23,581 nucleotides of DNA from UBA4877 sp002399285 (GCA_036771835.1 DAIPGN010000022.1:1-23581); one strand, 5' to 3'; shown: positions 7,663 through 15,632, counted from the stretch's first letter. A program made the numbers and translations. Notes: a model not told the origin generated them from the sequence alone.

Positions 7663-8486
7663 AGACAATCCACCATCTCATCTACGGTAAGTATATCGGA
7701 GGGTATGTCGATTCCCTGATTGCGCAGTATATATGCCAGTTCGGTCACCTGTGGAACATCCAGACCATATCCTCTTATCTTTTCCACATCGCTGAACACT
7801 TCCTTAGGCGTACCATCCATCTTGATCTCCCCCTCGTTCATAACTATGACCCTGTCAGCCACAGCCGCTTCCTCCATAAAATGTGTAATAAGCAGTATCG
7901 TAATGCCCTCTTCTCTATTGAGCATCATAATGGTGTCCATCACTTCGCTTCTTCCAACCGGATCGAGCATGGCCGTGGGTTCATCCAGAACTATGCATTC
8001 AGGCTTCATGGCTATGATACCCGCTATGGCGACCCTTTGCTTTTGGCCTCCCGAAAGGCGATGAGGTTCTTTAAGCCTATGTTCATACATATCCACAGCT
8101 TTAAGAGACCTATCCACCCGCTGCCTTATCTCATCCGGTTCGACTCCAAGATTCTCCGGTCCAAAAGCAACGTCATCCTCCACAATGGTAGCCACAAGCT
8201 GATTGTCGGGATTTTGAAAGACCATACCCACGGTCTGCCTTATATCCCATAGCTTAGAGCTATCCTTGGTATTAAAATCATTTATGAATACCTCGCCGTC
8301 CTTCGGGACGATCAGAGCATTCAAAAGCTTTGCCAACGTCGATTTACCCGAGCCGTTCTCTCCGAGTATAGCTACGAATTCACCCTTTTTCACCGACATG
8401 TTTATGTCTTTCAAAGCGGGTTTGTCATCCGATTCTTTTCCGTACGTAAACGTCAGATTTTTAATCGATATAATATTCTTCTCCAT
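7647..8486 (-). CDS. ecfA1: Energy-coupling factor transporter ATPase EcfA1
   Basis: 279 residues. Walker A is GENGSGKS (42-49), the Q-loop is Gln91 in VFQNPDNQ, and the signature LSGGQ lies at 144-148. Walker B CIVLDE ends at Glu169 and the switch His is at 202. The VFQNPDNQ-type segment is characteristic of cobalt/vitamin ECF ATPases. The ATG at 8486 is preceded by GAGGGTG with 7 nt spacing. It is the first gene after the hairpin that follows rplQ. No strong promoter is visible in the 60-bp gap, so expression probably depends partly on read-through from the ribosomal operon. Confidence 0.96.
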   Translation of the reverse strand: MEKNIISIKNLTFTYGKESDDKPALKDINMSVKKGEFVAILGENGSGKSTLAKLLNALIVPKDGEVFINDFNTKDSSKLWDIRQTVGMVFQNPDNQLVATIVEDDVAFGPENLGVEPDEIRQRVDRSLKAVDMYEHRLKEPHRLSGGQKQRVAIAGIIAMKPECIVLDEPTAMLDPVGRSEVMDTIMMLNREEGITILLITHFMEEAAVADRVIVMNEGEIKMDGTPKEVFSDVEKIRGYGLDVPQVTELAYILRNQGIDIPSDILTVDEMVDCLCRLR

Positions 8487-8512
8487 ATCGGTACACCCTC
8501 TATAATATTCTA

Positions 8513-8545
8513 AAGTAGGGATTAAGAAAAACTTAATCCCTACTT
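8513..8545 (-). terminator. Perfect 14-bp hairpin between rplQ and ecfA1
   Basis: AAGTAGGGATTAAG and its exact reverse complement flank a 5-nt loop (TTTTT on the minus strand). It begins 1 nt after the rplQ stop. The tail on the minus strand is TTTAGAATATT, with only a short U run after the stem, so termination may be partial. It marks the boundary between the alpha operon and the ECF genes, which often remain co-transcribed in Firmicutes. Confidence 0.6.
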
Positions 8546-8546
8546 G

Positions 8547-8885
8547 CTATACAAGCTCTAAAATTACCTCCGGTGCACCATCGCCTTTTCTGTTGCCAAG
8601 CTTTATGATTCTGGTATATCCGCCGTTTCTGTCGGCATACTTAGGCGCTATCTCATCAAATAATCTTTTTACAGTCGTCTCATCCATTGCATAGGAGAGA
8701 GCCTGTCTTCTTGCATGAAGATCTCCTCTCTTTCCTAAAGATATCATATGTTCTGCCAGAGAGCGAACCTCCTTTGCTCTGGCTTCGGTTGTTACAATTT
8801 TACCGTGCTCGAGCAATGAGGTAACAAGATTCCTAAGCATAGCTCTTCTGTGAGCAGAAGGTCTTCCCAATTTTCTGTAGCTCAT
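8547..8885 (-). CDS. rplQ: 50S ribosomal protein bL17 (L17)
   Basis: 112 residues, the short form normal in Firmicutes (about 113-120). The N-terminal YRKLGRPSAHRRAMLRNL is diagnostic. The C-terminus has the conserved Y-T-R-I-I-K-L-G-N-R-K-G-D. It binds 23S rRNA near the exit-tunnel side of the large subunit. GGGAGGT precedes the ATG by 6 nt. It is the last gene of the alpha operon, 14 nt after rpoA. Confidence 0.98.
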   Translation of the reverse strand: MSYRKLGRPSAHRRAMLRNLVTSLLEHGKIVTTEARAKEVRSLAEHMISLGKRGDLHARRQALSYAMDETTVKRLFDEIAPKYADRNGGYTRIIKLGNRKGDGAPEVILELV

Positions 8886-8899
8886 GATTTACCTCCTCC

Positions 8900-9847
8900 C
8901 TATTCCTCGCTTTTCCTAAGGCTTAGACCCAGCAGAGCCAATTTTTGTTGTACCTCTTCCAAGGATTTCTTGCCAAGATTCCTGACCTTCATCATATCTT
9001 CTTCCGTACGTTGGGTCAGTTCATCCACCGTATTTATACCTGCCCGCTTAAGACAATTATAGGACCTAACGGAAAGATCCAACTCCTCTATGGTCATGTC
9101 CAGAACCTTATCACGCTTATCGTCTTCGGTTTCTTCGACAACTTCCACCTCGTCGACTTTCTCCGTAAGACCTACGAAAAGATTCAATTGTTCGATCATG
9201 ATCTTTGCGGCATAGCTTACCGCCTCGTCAGGCTTTATGGTCCCGTTTGTCCATACCTCGATGGTCAGACGGTCATAATCCGTGATCTGTCCGACTCTGG
9301 TATCTTCCACAACAAAATTTACCCTTTTGACCGGAGTATAAATAGAATCGATAGGGATGATACCTATCGGCTGATCAGATTTTTTATTTTTCTCAGCCGT
9401 AGTATATCCTCTCCCGGGAGTTATAGCAAGTTCCATATTCAATTTTGCATTCTGCTCAAGAGTGGCAATATGAAGATCCGGATTTACAATTTCCACATCG
9501 CCGTCGGTTTTTATATCCCCGCCCGTTACTATGCATGGACCGTTCGCTTCGATCCGCGCCGTTTTAGTCTCGGGGTTATATAATTTAACCGCCAATTCCT
9601 TAAGATTCAATATGATCTCAACTACGTCTTCCTTTACGCCGGGAATAGTTGAAAACTCATGCAGTACCCCATCGATCTTGATCGAGGAAACGGCGGCCCC
9701 GGGCAATGATGAAAGCATGATCCTTCTCAATGCATTCCCCAAGGTGATGCCATAACCTCTTTCCAACGGTTCAACAATAAATTTGCCATAGGTCTCGTCT
9801 TCCGAAACCTCTGCCCTGTCAATTTTAGGCTTCTCTGTTTCCAACAT
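8900..9847 (-). CDS. rpoA: DNA-directed RNA polymerase subunit alpha
   Basis: 315 residues, the usual length. The N-terminal assembly domain (about 1-230) includes GYGITLGNALRRIMLSSLPG (31-50), the dimerisation region that starts polymerase assembly. A charged linker rich in Glu and Asp (about 230-250) leads to the C-terminal domain. There VRNLGKKSLEEV forms part of the helix–hairpin–helix that contacts UP elements and activators. AAGGAGGG precedes the ATG. Its location between rpsD and rplQ ties polymerase supply to ribosome synthesis. Confidence 0.98.
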   Translation of the reverse strand: MLETEKPKIDRAEVSEDETYGKFIVEPLERGYGITLGNALRRIMLSSLPGAAVSSIKIDGVLHEFSTIPGVKEDVVEIILNLKELAVKLYNPETKTARIEANGPCIVTGGDIKTDGDVEIVNPDLHIATLEQNAKLNMELAITPGRGYTTAEKNKKSDQPIGIIPIDSIYTPVKRVNFVVEDTRVGQITDYDRLTIEVWTNGTIKPDEAVSYAAKIMIEQLNLFVGLTEKVDEVEVVEETEDDKRDKVLDMTIEELDLSVRSYNCLKRAGINTVDELTQRTEEDMMKVRNLGKKSLEEVQQKLALLGLSLRKSEE

Positions 9848-9892
9848 TAATTTTAACCCTCCTTAATAACTGGCAGGAATTTGAGGGCATTA

Positions 9893-10513
9893 TTATTTCG
9901 AATAAAGCTCGACTATAAGGTGATCCTCAAACTGTATATCCATATCCTCTTTCTTCGGCATGCCGATAACAATACCCTCCATCTTATCCTTGTCTACGGA
10001 TAACCAAGCCGGAATGGTCCTTTGAATATCAAGATTGCCCTTTACTGTCTCATTATCCTTCTGCCTGCCGCTTACCGTTACGACATCGTTTAATTTTATG
10101 TTATAGGCAGGCGCGTCCATTTTTTTACCGTTTACATTGAAGAAACCATGGCTGACCATTTCCCTGGCCTGGGACCTGGATGAGGCAAAACCCATTCTAT
10201 ACACGGTGTTGTCCAATCTCCTCTCCAGTATCTGGAACAAATTGTCGCCCGTCATTCCCTTCATGCCTGCAGCTTCTTTAAAATATCTTCTAAATTGCTT
10301 TTCCATAACTCCATATACTCTCTTTGCCTTTTGCTTTTCTCGCAACTGAGTCCCATAATAGCTTATTTTTCTTCTTCCCTGTCCATGCTCACCGGGAGCA
10401 TAGGGACGCCGAGCTACAGGGCACTTATCAGTATAGCACTTATCACCTTTCAGAAAAAGTTTCTGTCCTTCTCTGCGGCACAACTTACATGATGAACCCA
10501 AATATTTTGACAT
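9893..10513 (-). CDS. rpsD: 30S ribosomal protein uS4 (S4), zinc-binding form
   Basis: 206 residues starting M-S-K-Y-L-G-S-S-C. The ATG at 10513 is 9 nt downstream of GGGAGGTGG. The open frame continues 16 codons upstream, through this ribosome binding site and into the end of rpsK, which is not credible. Cys9, Cys12, Cys26 and Cys31 form the four-cysteine zinc site of C+ S4 proteins. The S4 RNA-binding domain lies around MGFASSRSQAREMVSHGFF. S4 nucleates 30S assembly. In Bacillus subtilis rpsD stands alone, whereas here it lies inside the alpha operon. Confidence 0.98.
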   Translation of the reverse strand: MSKYLGSSCKLCRREGQKLFLKGDKCYTDKCPVARRPYAPGEHGQGRRKISYYGTQLREKQKAKRVYGVMEKQFRRYFKEAAGMKGMTGDNLFQILERRLDNTVYRMGFASSRSQAREMVSHGFFNVNGKKMDAPAYNIKLNDVVTVSGRQKDNETVKGNLDIQRTIPAWLSVDKDKMEGIVIGMPKKEDMDIQFEDHLIVELYSK

Positions 10514-10530
10514 AACCTGATTCCACCTCC

Positions 10531-10923
10531 CTAAACCCTTCTGCGCTTCGGCGGCCTGCATCCATTATGAGGGATGGGCGTAACATCCTTTATTGCATTG
10601 ACCTCAATGCCTGCAGCCTGCAGTGCCCTTATGGCAGCTTCTCTTCCCGCGCCGGGACCTTTTACATATACTTCCACAGATTTCAATCCAAATTCCTGGG
10701 CAGATTTTGCCGCATTCTCGGCAGCTATCTGCGCGGCAAAGGGGGTCGATTTTCTGGATCCCTTAAATCCCGCTCCGCCGGAACTGGCCCAAGAAAGTGC
10801 ATTTCCCGCTATATCCGTAATCGTTACAATAGTATTATTAAAGGTAGAGTGAATATGAGCTATGCCACTTTCGACATGCTTACGATCACGCTTTTTATGT
10901 GTTCTCCTAGTCTTTGTCGGCAT
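10531..10923 (-). CDS. rpsK: 30S ribosomal protein uS11 (S11)
   Basis: 130 residues, the normal length. HIHSTFNNTIVTITD near the N-terminus and the C-terminal DVTPIPHNGCRPPKRRRV are highly conserved. The KGPGAGREAAIRALQ segment is also standard. S11 sits on the 30S platform next to the 3' end of 16S rRNA, near the Shine–Dalgarno helix. AAGGAGGGG precedes the ATG by 6 nt. It lies 12 nt after rpsM. Confidence 0.98.
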   Translation of the reverse strand: MPTKTRRTHKKRDRKHVESGIAHIHSTFNNTIVTITDIAGNALSWASSGGAGFKGSRKSTPFAAQIAAENAAKSAQEFGLKSVEVYVKGPGAGREAAIRALQAAGIEVNAIKDVTPIPHNGCRPPKRRRV

Positions 10924-10935
10924 CGAATCCCCTCC

Positions 10936-11304
10936 TTATTTTTTCTTCTTAGCAACTGTTTTCTTAGGGCCTTTCCTGATCCTGGCATTTGTTCTGGTTC
11001 TCTGGCCTCTCACGGGAAGTCCCCTTCTGTGCCTTATTCCTCTGTAACAGCCGATATCTACGAGCCTCTTTATATTTTGCGCAACCTCACGTCTGAGTTC
11101 GCCTTCCACCTTATACTCTTTTTCAATGGCTTCTCTCAGTCTGTTGACCTCTTCATCGGTCAGATCTTTGATTTTGGTATCGGGACTCACGCCCGTCCTA
11201 TCCAGTATCTGCCTGGCCCTGGGACGTCCTATGCCATAGATATATGTGAGACCGATCTCAGCCCGTTTCTCTCTCGGTAGATCTACTCCAGCTATCCTTG
11301 CCAT
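10936..11304 (-). CDS. rpsM: 30S ribosomal protein uS13 (S13)
   Basis: 122 residues. MARIAGVDLPREKR at the start, the helix–turn–helix-like middle, and CYRGIRHRRGLPVRGQRT near the C-terminus are classical. The lysine-rich tail contacts P-site tRNA and S13 bridges to L5 in the 50S head. AAGGAGGT is placed 6 nt before the ATG and overlaps the rpmJ stop codon. It opens the alpha group, continuous with the spc genes without a visible promoter or terminator. Confidence 0.98.
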   Translation of the reverse strand: MARIAGVDLPREKRAEIGLTYIYGIGRPRARQILDRTGVSPDTKIKDLTDEEVNRLREAIEKEYKVEGELRREVAQNIKRLVDIGCYRGIRHRRGLPVRGQRTRTNARIRKGPKKTVAKKKK

Positions 11305-11316
11305 ATTTGCACCTCC

Positions 11317-11430
11317 TTAACCCTGCTTTTGTTTATGCTTAGGGTTTTCACAAATGATCATAACTCTGCCTTTTCTCTTTATGACCTTGCACTTTTCACA
11401 CATAGGTTTAACGGATGACCGAACCTTCAT
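11317..11430 (-). CDS. rpmJ: 50S ribosomal protein bL36 (L36), zinc-binding form
   Basis: A 37-residue protein beginning M-K-V-R-S-S-V-K-P-M-C and ending K-H-K-Q-K-Q-G. Cys11, Cys14, Cys27 and His32 form the zinc site of the C+ paralog. The gene is easily missed by length filters. It sits in its expected place between infA and rpsM, 15 nt after infA. Its TAA stop merges with the AAGGAGGT of rpsM. L36 stabilises 23S rRNA near the factor-binding region. Confidence 0.97.
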   Translation of the reverse strand: MKVRSSVKPMCEKCKVIKRKGRVMIICENPKHKQKQG

Positions 11431-11445
11431 AACCGCATACCTCCT

Positions 11446-11664
11446 TTATTTGGCACGCCATGTAATTCTGCCCTTGGTCAAATCATATGGTGATAACTCA
11501 ACTTTCACTTTATCTCCCGGAAGTATTTTAATAAAATTCATCCGTAACTTTCCTGAGATATGCGCCAGTATTACATGGCCGTTCTCCAATTTGACCTGAA
11601 ACATGGTGTTTGGCAATGCTTCAAGTACCACGCCTTCAACTTCTATCATATCGTCCTTGGACAA
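11446..11664 (-). CDS. infA: Translation initiation factor IF-1
   Basis: 72 residues forming one OB-fold S1-type domain. It includes the conserved IEVEGVVLEALPNTMFQVKL, GHVILAHISGKLR and ELSPYDLTKGRITWR. IF-1 blocks the A site during initiation and helps IF-2 and IF-3. The start is TTG at 11664, with AGGAGG at 11675-11680 and a 10-nt spacer. The first in-frame ATG (five codons in) would remove the S-K-D-D segment common to the family and lie too far from the ribosome binding site. Confidence 0.97.
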   Translation of the reverse strand: MSKDDMIEVEGVVLEALPNTMFQVKLENGHVILAHISGKLRMNFIKILPGDKVKVELSPYDLTKGRITWRAK

Positions 11665-11681
11665 ATTATCAGAACCTCCTT

Positions 11682-11990
11682 TTATTCCTCATCCATTGAA
11701 TTGAGGTTGATGTTAAGGAGAATTTTACGAAGCTCTGCGTTCGTTATCTTTTTACCGCTGATAAGCCTGCCTCTTATGCTATCATCTATTATATTGTATT
11801 TTATAAGATGCTTCATCTTTTTTTTCTTAGGCTTTTCAATTTTTCTCAATGAACCATCTGCAATAAATGCATATGATTCCTCAACATTAAGAACAACAAA
11901 CAGCTTTCCCTTATCTCTCCCAGCCTTTGACATAACGACCTGGCCTGCTTTTAGATCCACACCATCCATGGAAGCCCCCCGTTCTTTCAT
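11682..11990 (-). CDS. KOW-domain RNA-binding protein (L14e-like)
   Basis: A 102-residue basic protein. Residues about 12-50 form a KOW motif (AGQVVMSKAGRDKGKLFVVL), as found in NusG, uL24 and eukaryotic eL14/eL27. A lysine cluster (KPKKKKMKH) follows. The C-terminus is helical and conserved in type but of unknown role. Genes of this kind sit between map and infA in many Clostridia and are annotated only as KOW-domain or L14E-like proteins. The ATG at 11990 overlaps the map stop as ATGA. An alternative ATG at 11969 follows GGGGGG and would give 95 residues. A role in the ribosome or on mRNA is an inference from domain and location. Confidence 0.9.
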   Translation of the reverse strand: MKERGASMDGVDLKAGQVVMSKAGRDKGKLFVVLNVEESYAFIADGSLRKIEKPKKKKMKHLIKYNIIDDSIRGRLISGKKITNAELRKILLNINLNSMDEE

Positions 11991-12733
11991 ATTGTGAGAA
12001 TCTCAGGCTCATTCTCGGTTATAACTATTGTATTCTCATAGTGCGCAGATAAACTTTTATCAGCAGTAACAACAGTCCATTGGTTAGGCAATACTTTCAC
12101 TCTATAACCGCCTGCATTTACCATCGGTTCTATAGCCAAAGCCATCCCTTTTGCCAAGCGAGGTCCTCTGCCTTTGGGCCCATAATTTGGTATCTGTGGA
12201 TCCTCATGCATATCACGGCCTATTCCGTGACCCACATAATCCCTGACCACTGAAAACCCATTAGCCTCAACATGCGTCTGAATGGCATTGGATATATCAT
12301 ATAGTCTATAACCGAGCTTGGCAAATTTTATACCCTCAAAAAAACTTTCCCTCGTCACATCTATCAGCTTTTTTGCCGTATCGTCGATCTCTCCAACAGG
12401 GAACGTCCGGGCAGCATCGCCATAAAAACCCCGATATAACGAGCAGGCATCGATACTTATTATATCGCCTTCCTGCAATATTCTGTCCTTGCTGGGTAAG
12501 CCATGCACCACCTCTTCGTTGATGGAAGCACAAATACTTGCGGGAAAACCCTCGTATCCCTTACAACCCGGCAGGGCATCATTTTTCAAAATAAATTCTT
12601 CGGCGATCGAATCCAAATATCCGGTCGATATGCCGGGTTTTATGTGTTCACCAACATAGTTCAGAGTGTCTCCCATAATTTTACCCGCTTTTCGCATGAG
12701 GGCAATTTCATTATCTGATTTAACTATTATCAT
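11987..12733 (-). CDS. map: Type I methionyl aminopeptidase
   Basis: This 248-residue enzyme removes the initiator Met from nascent proteins after deformylation. The five metal ligands are visible: Asp95 (SIDA), Asp106 (YGDAARTF), His169 (GHGIG), Glu202 (IEPM) and Glu233 (YENT). The substrate-binding His77 lies in VVHGLP. It lacks the N-terminal zinc extension seen in long forms. I chose the ATG at 12733, which overlaps the adk stop (ATGA). A GTG four codons earlier lies inside adk. adk-map-KOW-infA is the standard clostridial order in the spc region. Confidence 0.97.
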   Translation of the reverse strand: MIIVKSDNEIALMRKAGKIMGDTLNYVGEHIKPGISTGYLDSIAEEFILKNDALPGCKGYEGFPASICASINEEVVHGLPSKDRILQEGDIISIDACSLYRGFYGDAARTFPVGEIDDTAKKLIDVTRESFFEGIKFAKLGYRLYDISNAIQTHVEANGFSVVRDYVGHGIGRDMHEDPQIPNYGPKGRGPRLAKGMALAIEPMVNAGGYRVKVLPNQWTVVTADKSLSAHYENTIVITENEPEILTI

Positions 12734-13383
12734 TCTACTTCGCACTCCAATATTTTACATATATCATGAAATATTTTTTCAATAGGGCCGTCTGCATCTA
12801 CAACGTGCAGAATAAGCAGTGATCTGTAATAGTCGATCAGCGGCCGCGTCTCTTTCATGTATACGTCCACTCTTTTGGCAGCTACTTCTACATTGTCGTC
12901 CTGTCTCTGTATCAGATTGCCGCAGCAGCAGTCGCAGATACCTTCCGTTTTGGGCGGATTCGTAATAACATTGAAGGAAGCGCCGCAATTACTGCATATC
13001 CTTCTTCCGGCCAGTCTACTTATTAATTTTTCCCTTGAAATTTCAAGATTAATCACTGCATTTAAATTATTACCTTGATCTGCCAAAAATAATTTGAGCA
13101 TCTCCGCCTGATCTACGTTTCTCGGATATCCGTCAAATAAAAAACCTTTCACGGTATCCGGATGAGACAGTCGTTCTTTTACCATGCGATTCACTATGTC
13201 ATCGGTTACCAAAAGACCTTGGTTGATATATTTCTCGGCAACTTTTCCAACTTCGCTGCCGTCCGATATATTTTCCCTGAACATATCACCCGTAGATATA
13301 TGGGGAATGTCAAACCTTTTACAGATCAGTTTTGCCTGTGTTCCCTTGCCTGAACCCGGCGGACCAATAATTACTAATCTCAC
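12730..13383 (-). CDS. adk: Adenylate kinase, zinc LID type
   Basis: Interconverts ATP + AMP and 2 ADP. With a GTG start at 13383 the 217-residue product begins M-R-L-V-I-I-G-P-P-G, the family consensus. AGAGGTG lies 7 nt upstream. The ATG two codons earlier (13389) is only 1 nt from that site, so GTG is preferred. The P-loop is GPPGSGKGTQ, and the AMP-binding STGDMFR and FLFDGYPRN follow. The LID carries a zinc site, Cys130-x2-Cys133 and Cys150-x2-Cys153. Two extra cysteines (152, 154) give an unusual C-D-C-C-C-G. It is 13 nt after secY and overlaps map by 4 nt. Confidence 0.96.
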   Translation of the reverse strand: MRLVIIGPPGSGKGTQAKLICKRFDIPHISTGDMFRENISDGSEVGKVAEKYINQGLLVTDDIVNRMVKERLSHPDTVKGFLFDGYPRNVDQAEMLKLFLADQGNNLNAVINLEISREKLISRLAGRRICSNCGASFNVITNPPKTEGICDCCCGNLIQRQDDNVEVAAKRVDVYMKETRPLIDYYRSLLILHVVDADGPIEKIFHDICKILECEVE

Positions 13384-13396
13384 GGTCATACACCTC

Positions 13397-14653
13397 TTAC
13401 TTCAAAAAGCCTTGGTAGTTTCTCATTACCAGCTGCGATTCCAACTGCTTTACCGTATCAAGAGCAACGCCGACGGCAATGAGTATAGCCGAGCCGCTGA
13501 AATAAAGGTTCAATCCTGTAACCTTCATTATTATCGTAGGCACTAAGGTAACAAGTGCTAAAAATATTCCGCCGATCATAACCAACCTGTTCATTATTTT
13601 TGTTATATAGTCGGACGTAGGCTTTCCCGGTCTGATGCCGGGAATAAATCCGCCGTACTTTTTAAGATTATCCGCCACATCTTCAGGGTTGAATACAACC
13701 GCCGAATAGAAAAACGTAAAGAAGATTATCAAAATTACATCCAGCACATTATAGAGCACACCGCCGGTATTAAACCATGTGTTCATAAAGTGAGCATATC
13801 CGCCCTTGGGAAAAAACGCTGCAATCTGCAACGGAAATTGCAATATCGAAACAGCAAATATAATCGGTATCATCCCGGTTGGGTTGACCATCAGCGGAAG
13901 ATGCGTGCTCTGACCGCCATACATCCTTCTGCCCACCTGTCTTCTGGCATATTGAATAGGTATCCGCCTTTGACCTTCAGAGACATATACGATCGCCGCT
14001 ATCATGAACAATATGACAAGCCAAAATATGGCTGCGCCAAATATACTTGTCGTACCGGCTTTTACATATTGATACGTCGTAACAAACATGCTTGGAATTC
14101 TCGAAACAATTCCGGCAAATATTATCATCGATATACCGTTACCGATACCCTTATCATTGATCTGCTCACCGAGCCACATCAAAAAAGCAGTTCCTGCAGT
14201 TAAAGTAAATGCAATTAACAGCATGTTGAACAAGTTTACTTCATTAACTGCATTTCTCAAACCATAAGTCATACTGATTGCTTGAATAAAGGCCAATAGA
14301 ACAGTCCCATATCTTGTATACTGCGCCAATCTCTTTCTTCCGTCATCACCTGACTTGGCCATCTCTTCCCATGAAGGTATGGCTATGGTCAGAAGCTGAA
14401 CTATAATTGATGACGTCACATAAGGCGTGATGCTCAATGCAAAGATCGTGAAGTTACTGAATGATCCTCCCGAAATTACATCAAAAAATCCCAAAAGCTG
14501 TCCGCTGTTTATCATTTGTTTTATTATGGTCGTATTGATCCCCGGAACCGGAATGTGTGAACCGGCCCTAAAAACAAATAACATAGCGATTGTAAAAAGT
14601 ATTCTGCTTCTTATATCTTTCACATGCCAGGCATTGGCCAAAGTCGAGAACAA
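13397..14653 (-). CDS. secY: Preprotein translocase channel subunit SecY
   Basis: 418 residues with ten expected membrane helices. This is the channel through which Sec-dependent proteins cross or enter the membrane. Typical elements are the plug region around GFFDVISGGSFSNFTIFAL, LGEQINDKGIGNGISMIIFA, and the cytoplasmic loops with GQRRIPIQYARRQVGR and FIPGIRPGKPT. The C-terminus NYQGFLK is standard. The start is TTG at 14653, with AGAGGTG 7 nt upstream. No ATG occurs before residue 23, so the unusual start is firm. It begins 1 nt after the rplO stop, indicating coupled translation. Confidence 0.98.
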   Translation of the reverse strand: MFSTLANAWHVKDIRSRILFTIAMLFVFRAGSHIPVPGINTTIIKQMINSGQLLGFFDVISGGSFSNFTIFALSITPYVTSSIIVQLLTIAIPSWEEMAKSGDDGRKRLAQYTRYGTVLLAFIQAISMTYGLRNAVNEVNLFNMLLIAFTLTAGTAFLMWLGEQINDKGIGNGISMIIFAGIVSRIPSMFVTTYQYVKAGTTSIFGAAIFWLVILFMIAAIVYVSEGQRRIPIQYARRQVGRRMYGGQSTHLPLMVNPTGMIPIIFAVSILQFPLQIAAFFPKGGYAHFMNTWFNTGGVLYNVLDVILIIFFTFFYSAVVFNPEDVADNLKKYGGFIPGIRPGKPTSDYITKIMNRLVMIGGIFLALVTLVPTIIMKVTGLNLYFSGSAILIAVGVALDTVKQLESQLVMRNYQGFLK

Positions 14654-14654
14654 T

Positions 14655-15095
14655 TTAAATCACCTCTGCCTTTCCGCCAGCCCTTCCAATCTTTTCAACG
14701 GCAGATTTACTAAAAATATTTGCCTTAACTGTCAACTTCTTATTAAGTTCGCCATCGCCAAGTACCTTCAAATCGCATTTTGAATTCTTTATTTTACCGT
14801 TCTGTGCAAGCAATTCCTGCGTTATTACGGTATCATCATCAAAATCATTGAGGTCCCTGACATTTATTATAACATACTCTTTCTTAAATATATTTGTAAA
14901 GCCCCTCTTGGGAAGCCTTCTCTGCAAAGGCATCTGACCGCCTTCAAATCCAGGCTTTATTTTCGCGCCGCTCCTGGAAAACTGTCCTTTAGAACCTCTT
15001 GTGGACGTCTTGCCATGTCCGGAGCCGATTCCTCTGCCCACACGTTTTTTGCCTTTTACAGAACCCTCGGCAGGCTTTAATTCATGTATATTCAA
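14655..15095 (-). CDS. rplO: 50S ribosomal protein uL15 (L15)
   Basis: 146 residues, the normal length. The glycine- and arginine-rich N-terminus (KKRVGRGIGSGHGKTSTRG, GAKIKPGFEGGQMPLQRRLP) is diagnostic. It threads into the 23S rRNA core during late 50S assembly. The start is TTG at 15095 with GGAGGT 8 nt upstream. The next in-frame Met is about residue 55, so TTG is required. It follows rpsE directly, with rpmD absent. Confidence 0.98.
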   Translation of the reverse strand: MNIHELKPAEGSVKGKKRVGRGIGSGHGKTSTRGSKGQFSRSGAKIKPGFEGGQMPLQRRLPKRGFTNIFKKEYVIINVRDLNDFDDDTVITQELLAQNGKIKNSKCDLKVLGDGELNKKLTVKANIFSKSAVEKIGRAGGKAEVI

Positions 15096-15128
15096 CTAAG
15101 ACACCTCCCTTTGAATCATGGAGTTATA

Positions 15129-15620
15129 TTATACCTCGGCTATATCTTTTCCTCTGAGTCTCGCAACATCCTGTGCTGTTTTTAAATTTTTAAGACCCTC
15201 GAATGCCGCATTTACAACGTTCCTCACATTATCGCTGCCCAACGACTTGGCTCTCACGTCCTTTACGCCGACCGCATCGAATAAAGCTCTGACGGCGCCG
15301 CCGGCAATGACGCCCGTACCTTCGCTGGCAGGCTTTAAGAGTACCTTCCCGGCGCCAAATTCTCCTACGATTTCGTGCGGTATGGTCGTCCCCAAGATCG
15401 GAACTGTAATGAGCGATTTCTTAGCATCTTCAACGGCTTTGCGTATGGCTTCGGGTATTTCGACGGCTTTGCCGGTACCTATACCGACATGTCCGTTCCC
15501 GTCTCCGACTACAACCAGAACGCTGAATCTAAAATTTTTGCCGCCCTTAACAACTTTGGCCACACGGTTCATAGTAATTACGGTTTCTTTTAAATCTAAA
15601 CCATTAGGGTTAATTCGCAT
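15129..15620 (-). CDS. rpsE: 30S ribosomal protein uS5 (S5)
   Basis: 163 residues. The N-terminal double-stranded RNA-binding fold carries VITMNRVAKVVKGGKNFRFS, the loop altered in spectinomycin-resistant mutants. GDGNGHVGIGTGKA and EGTGVIAGGAVRA follow. S5 contributes to decoding fidelity and mRNA unwinding at the entry site. AAGGAGGG precedes the ATG. It lies 12 nt after rplR. Confidence 0.98.
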   Translation of the reverse strand: MRINPNGLDLKETVITMNRVAKVVKGGKNFRFSVLVVVGDGNGHVGIGTGKAVEIPEAIRKAVEDAKKSLITVPILGTTIPHEIVGEFGAGKVLLKPASEGTGVIAGGAVRALFDAVGVKDVRAKSLGSDNVRNVVNAAFEGLKNLKTAQDVARLRGKDIAEV

Positions 15621-15632
15621 AATTTCCCTCCT

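Noticed and set aside
8945..9583. Plus-strand open frame of 212 codons opposite rpoA
   Set aside because: Antisense shadow of a conserved gene with no ribosome binding site or recognisable motif.
10567..11280. Long plus-strand open frame (237 codons) opposite rpsK and rpsM
   Set aside because: It lies wholly antisense to two clear ribosomal protein genes, has no domain I recognise, and is a codon-bias shadow.
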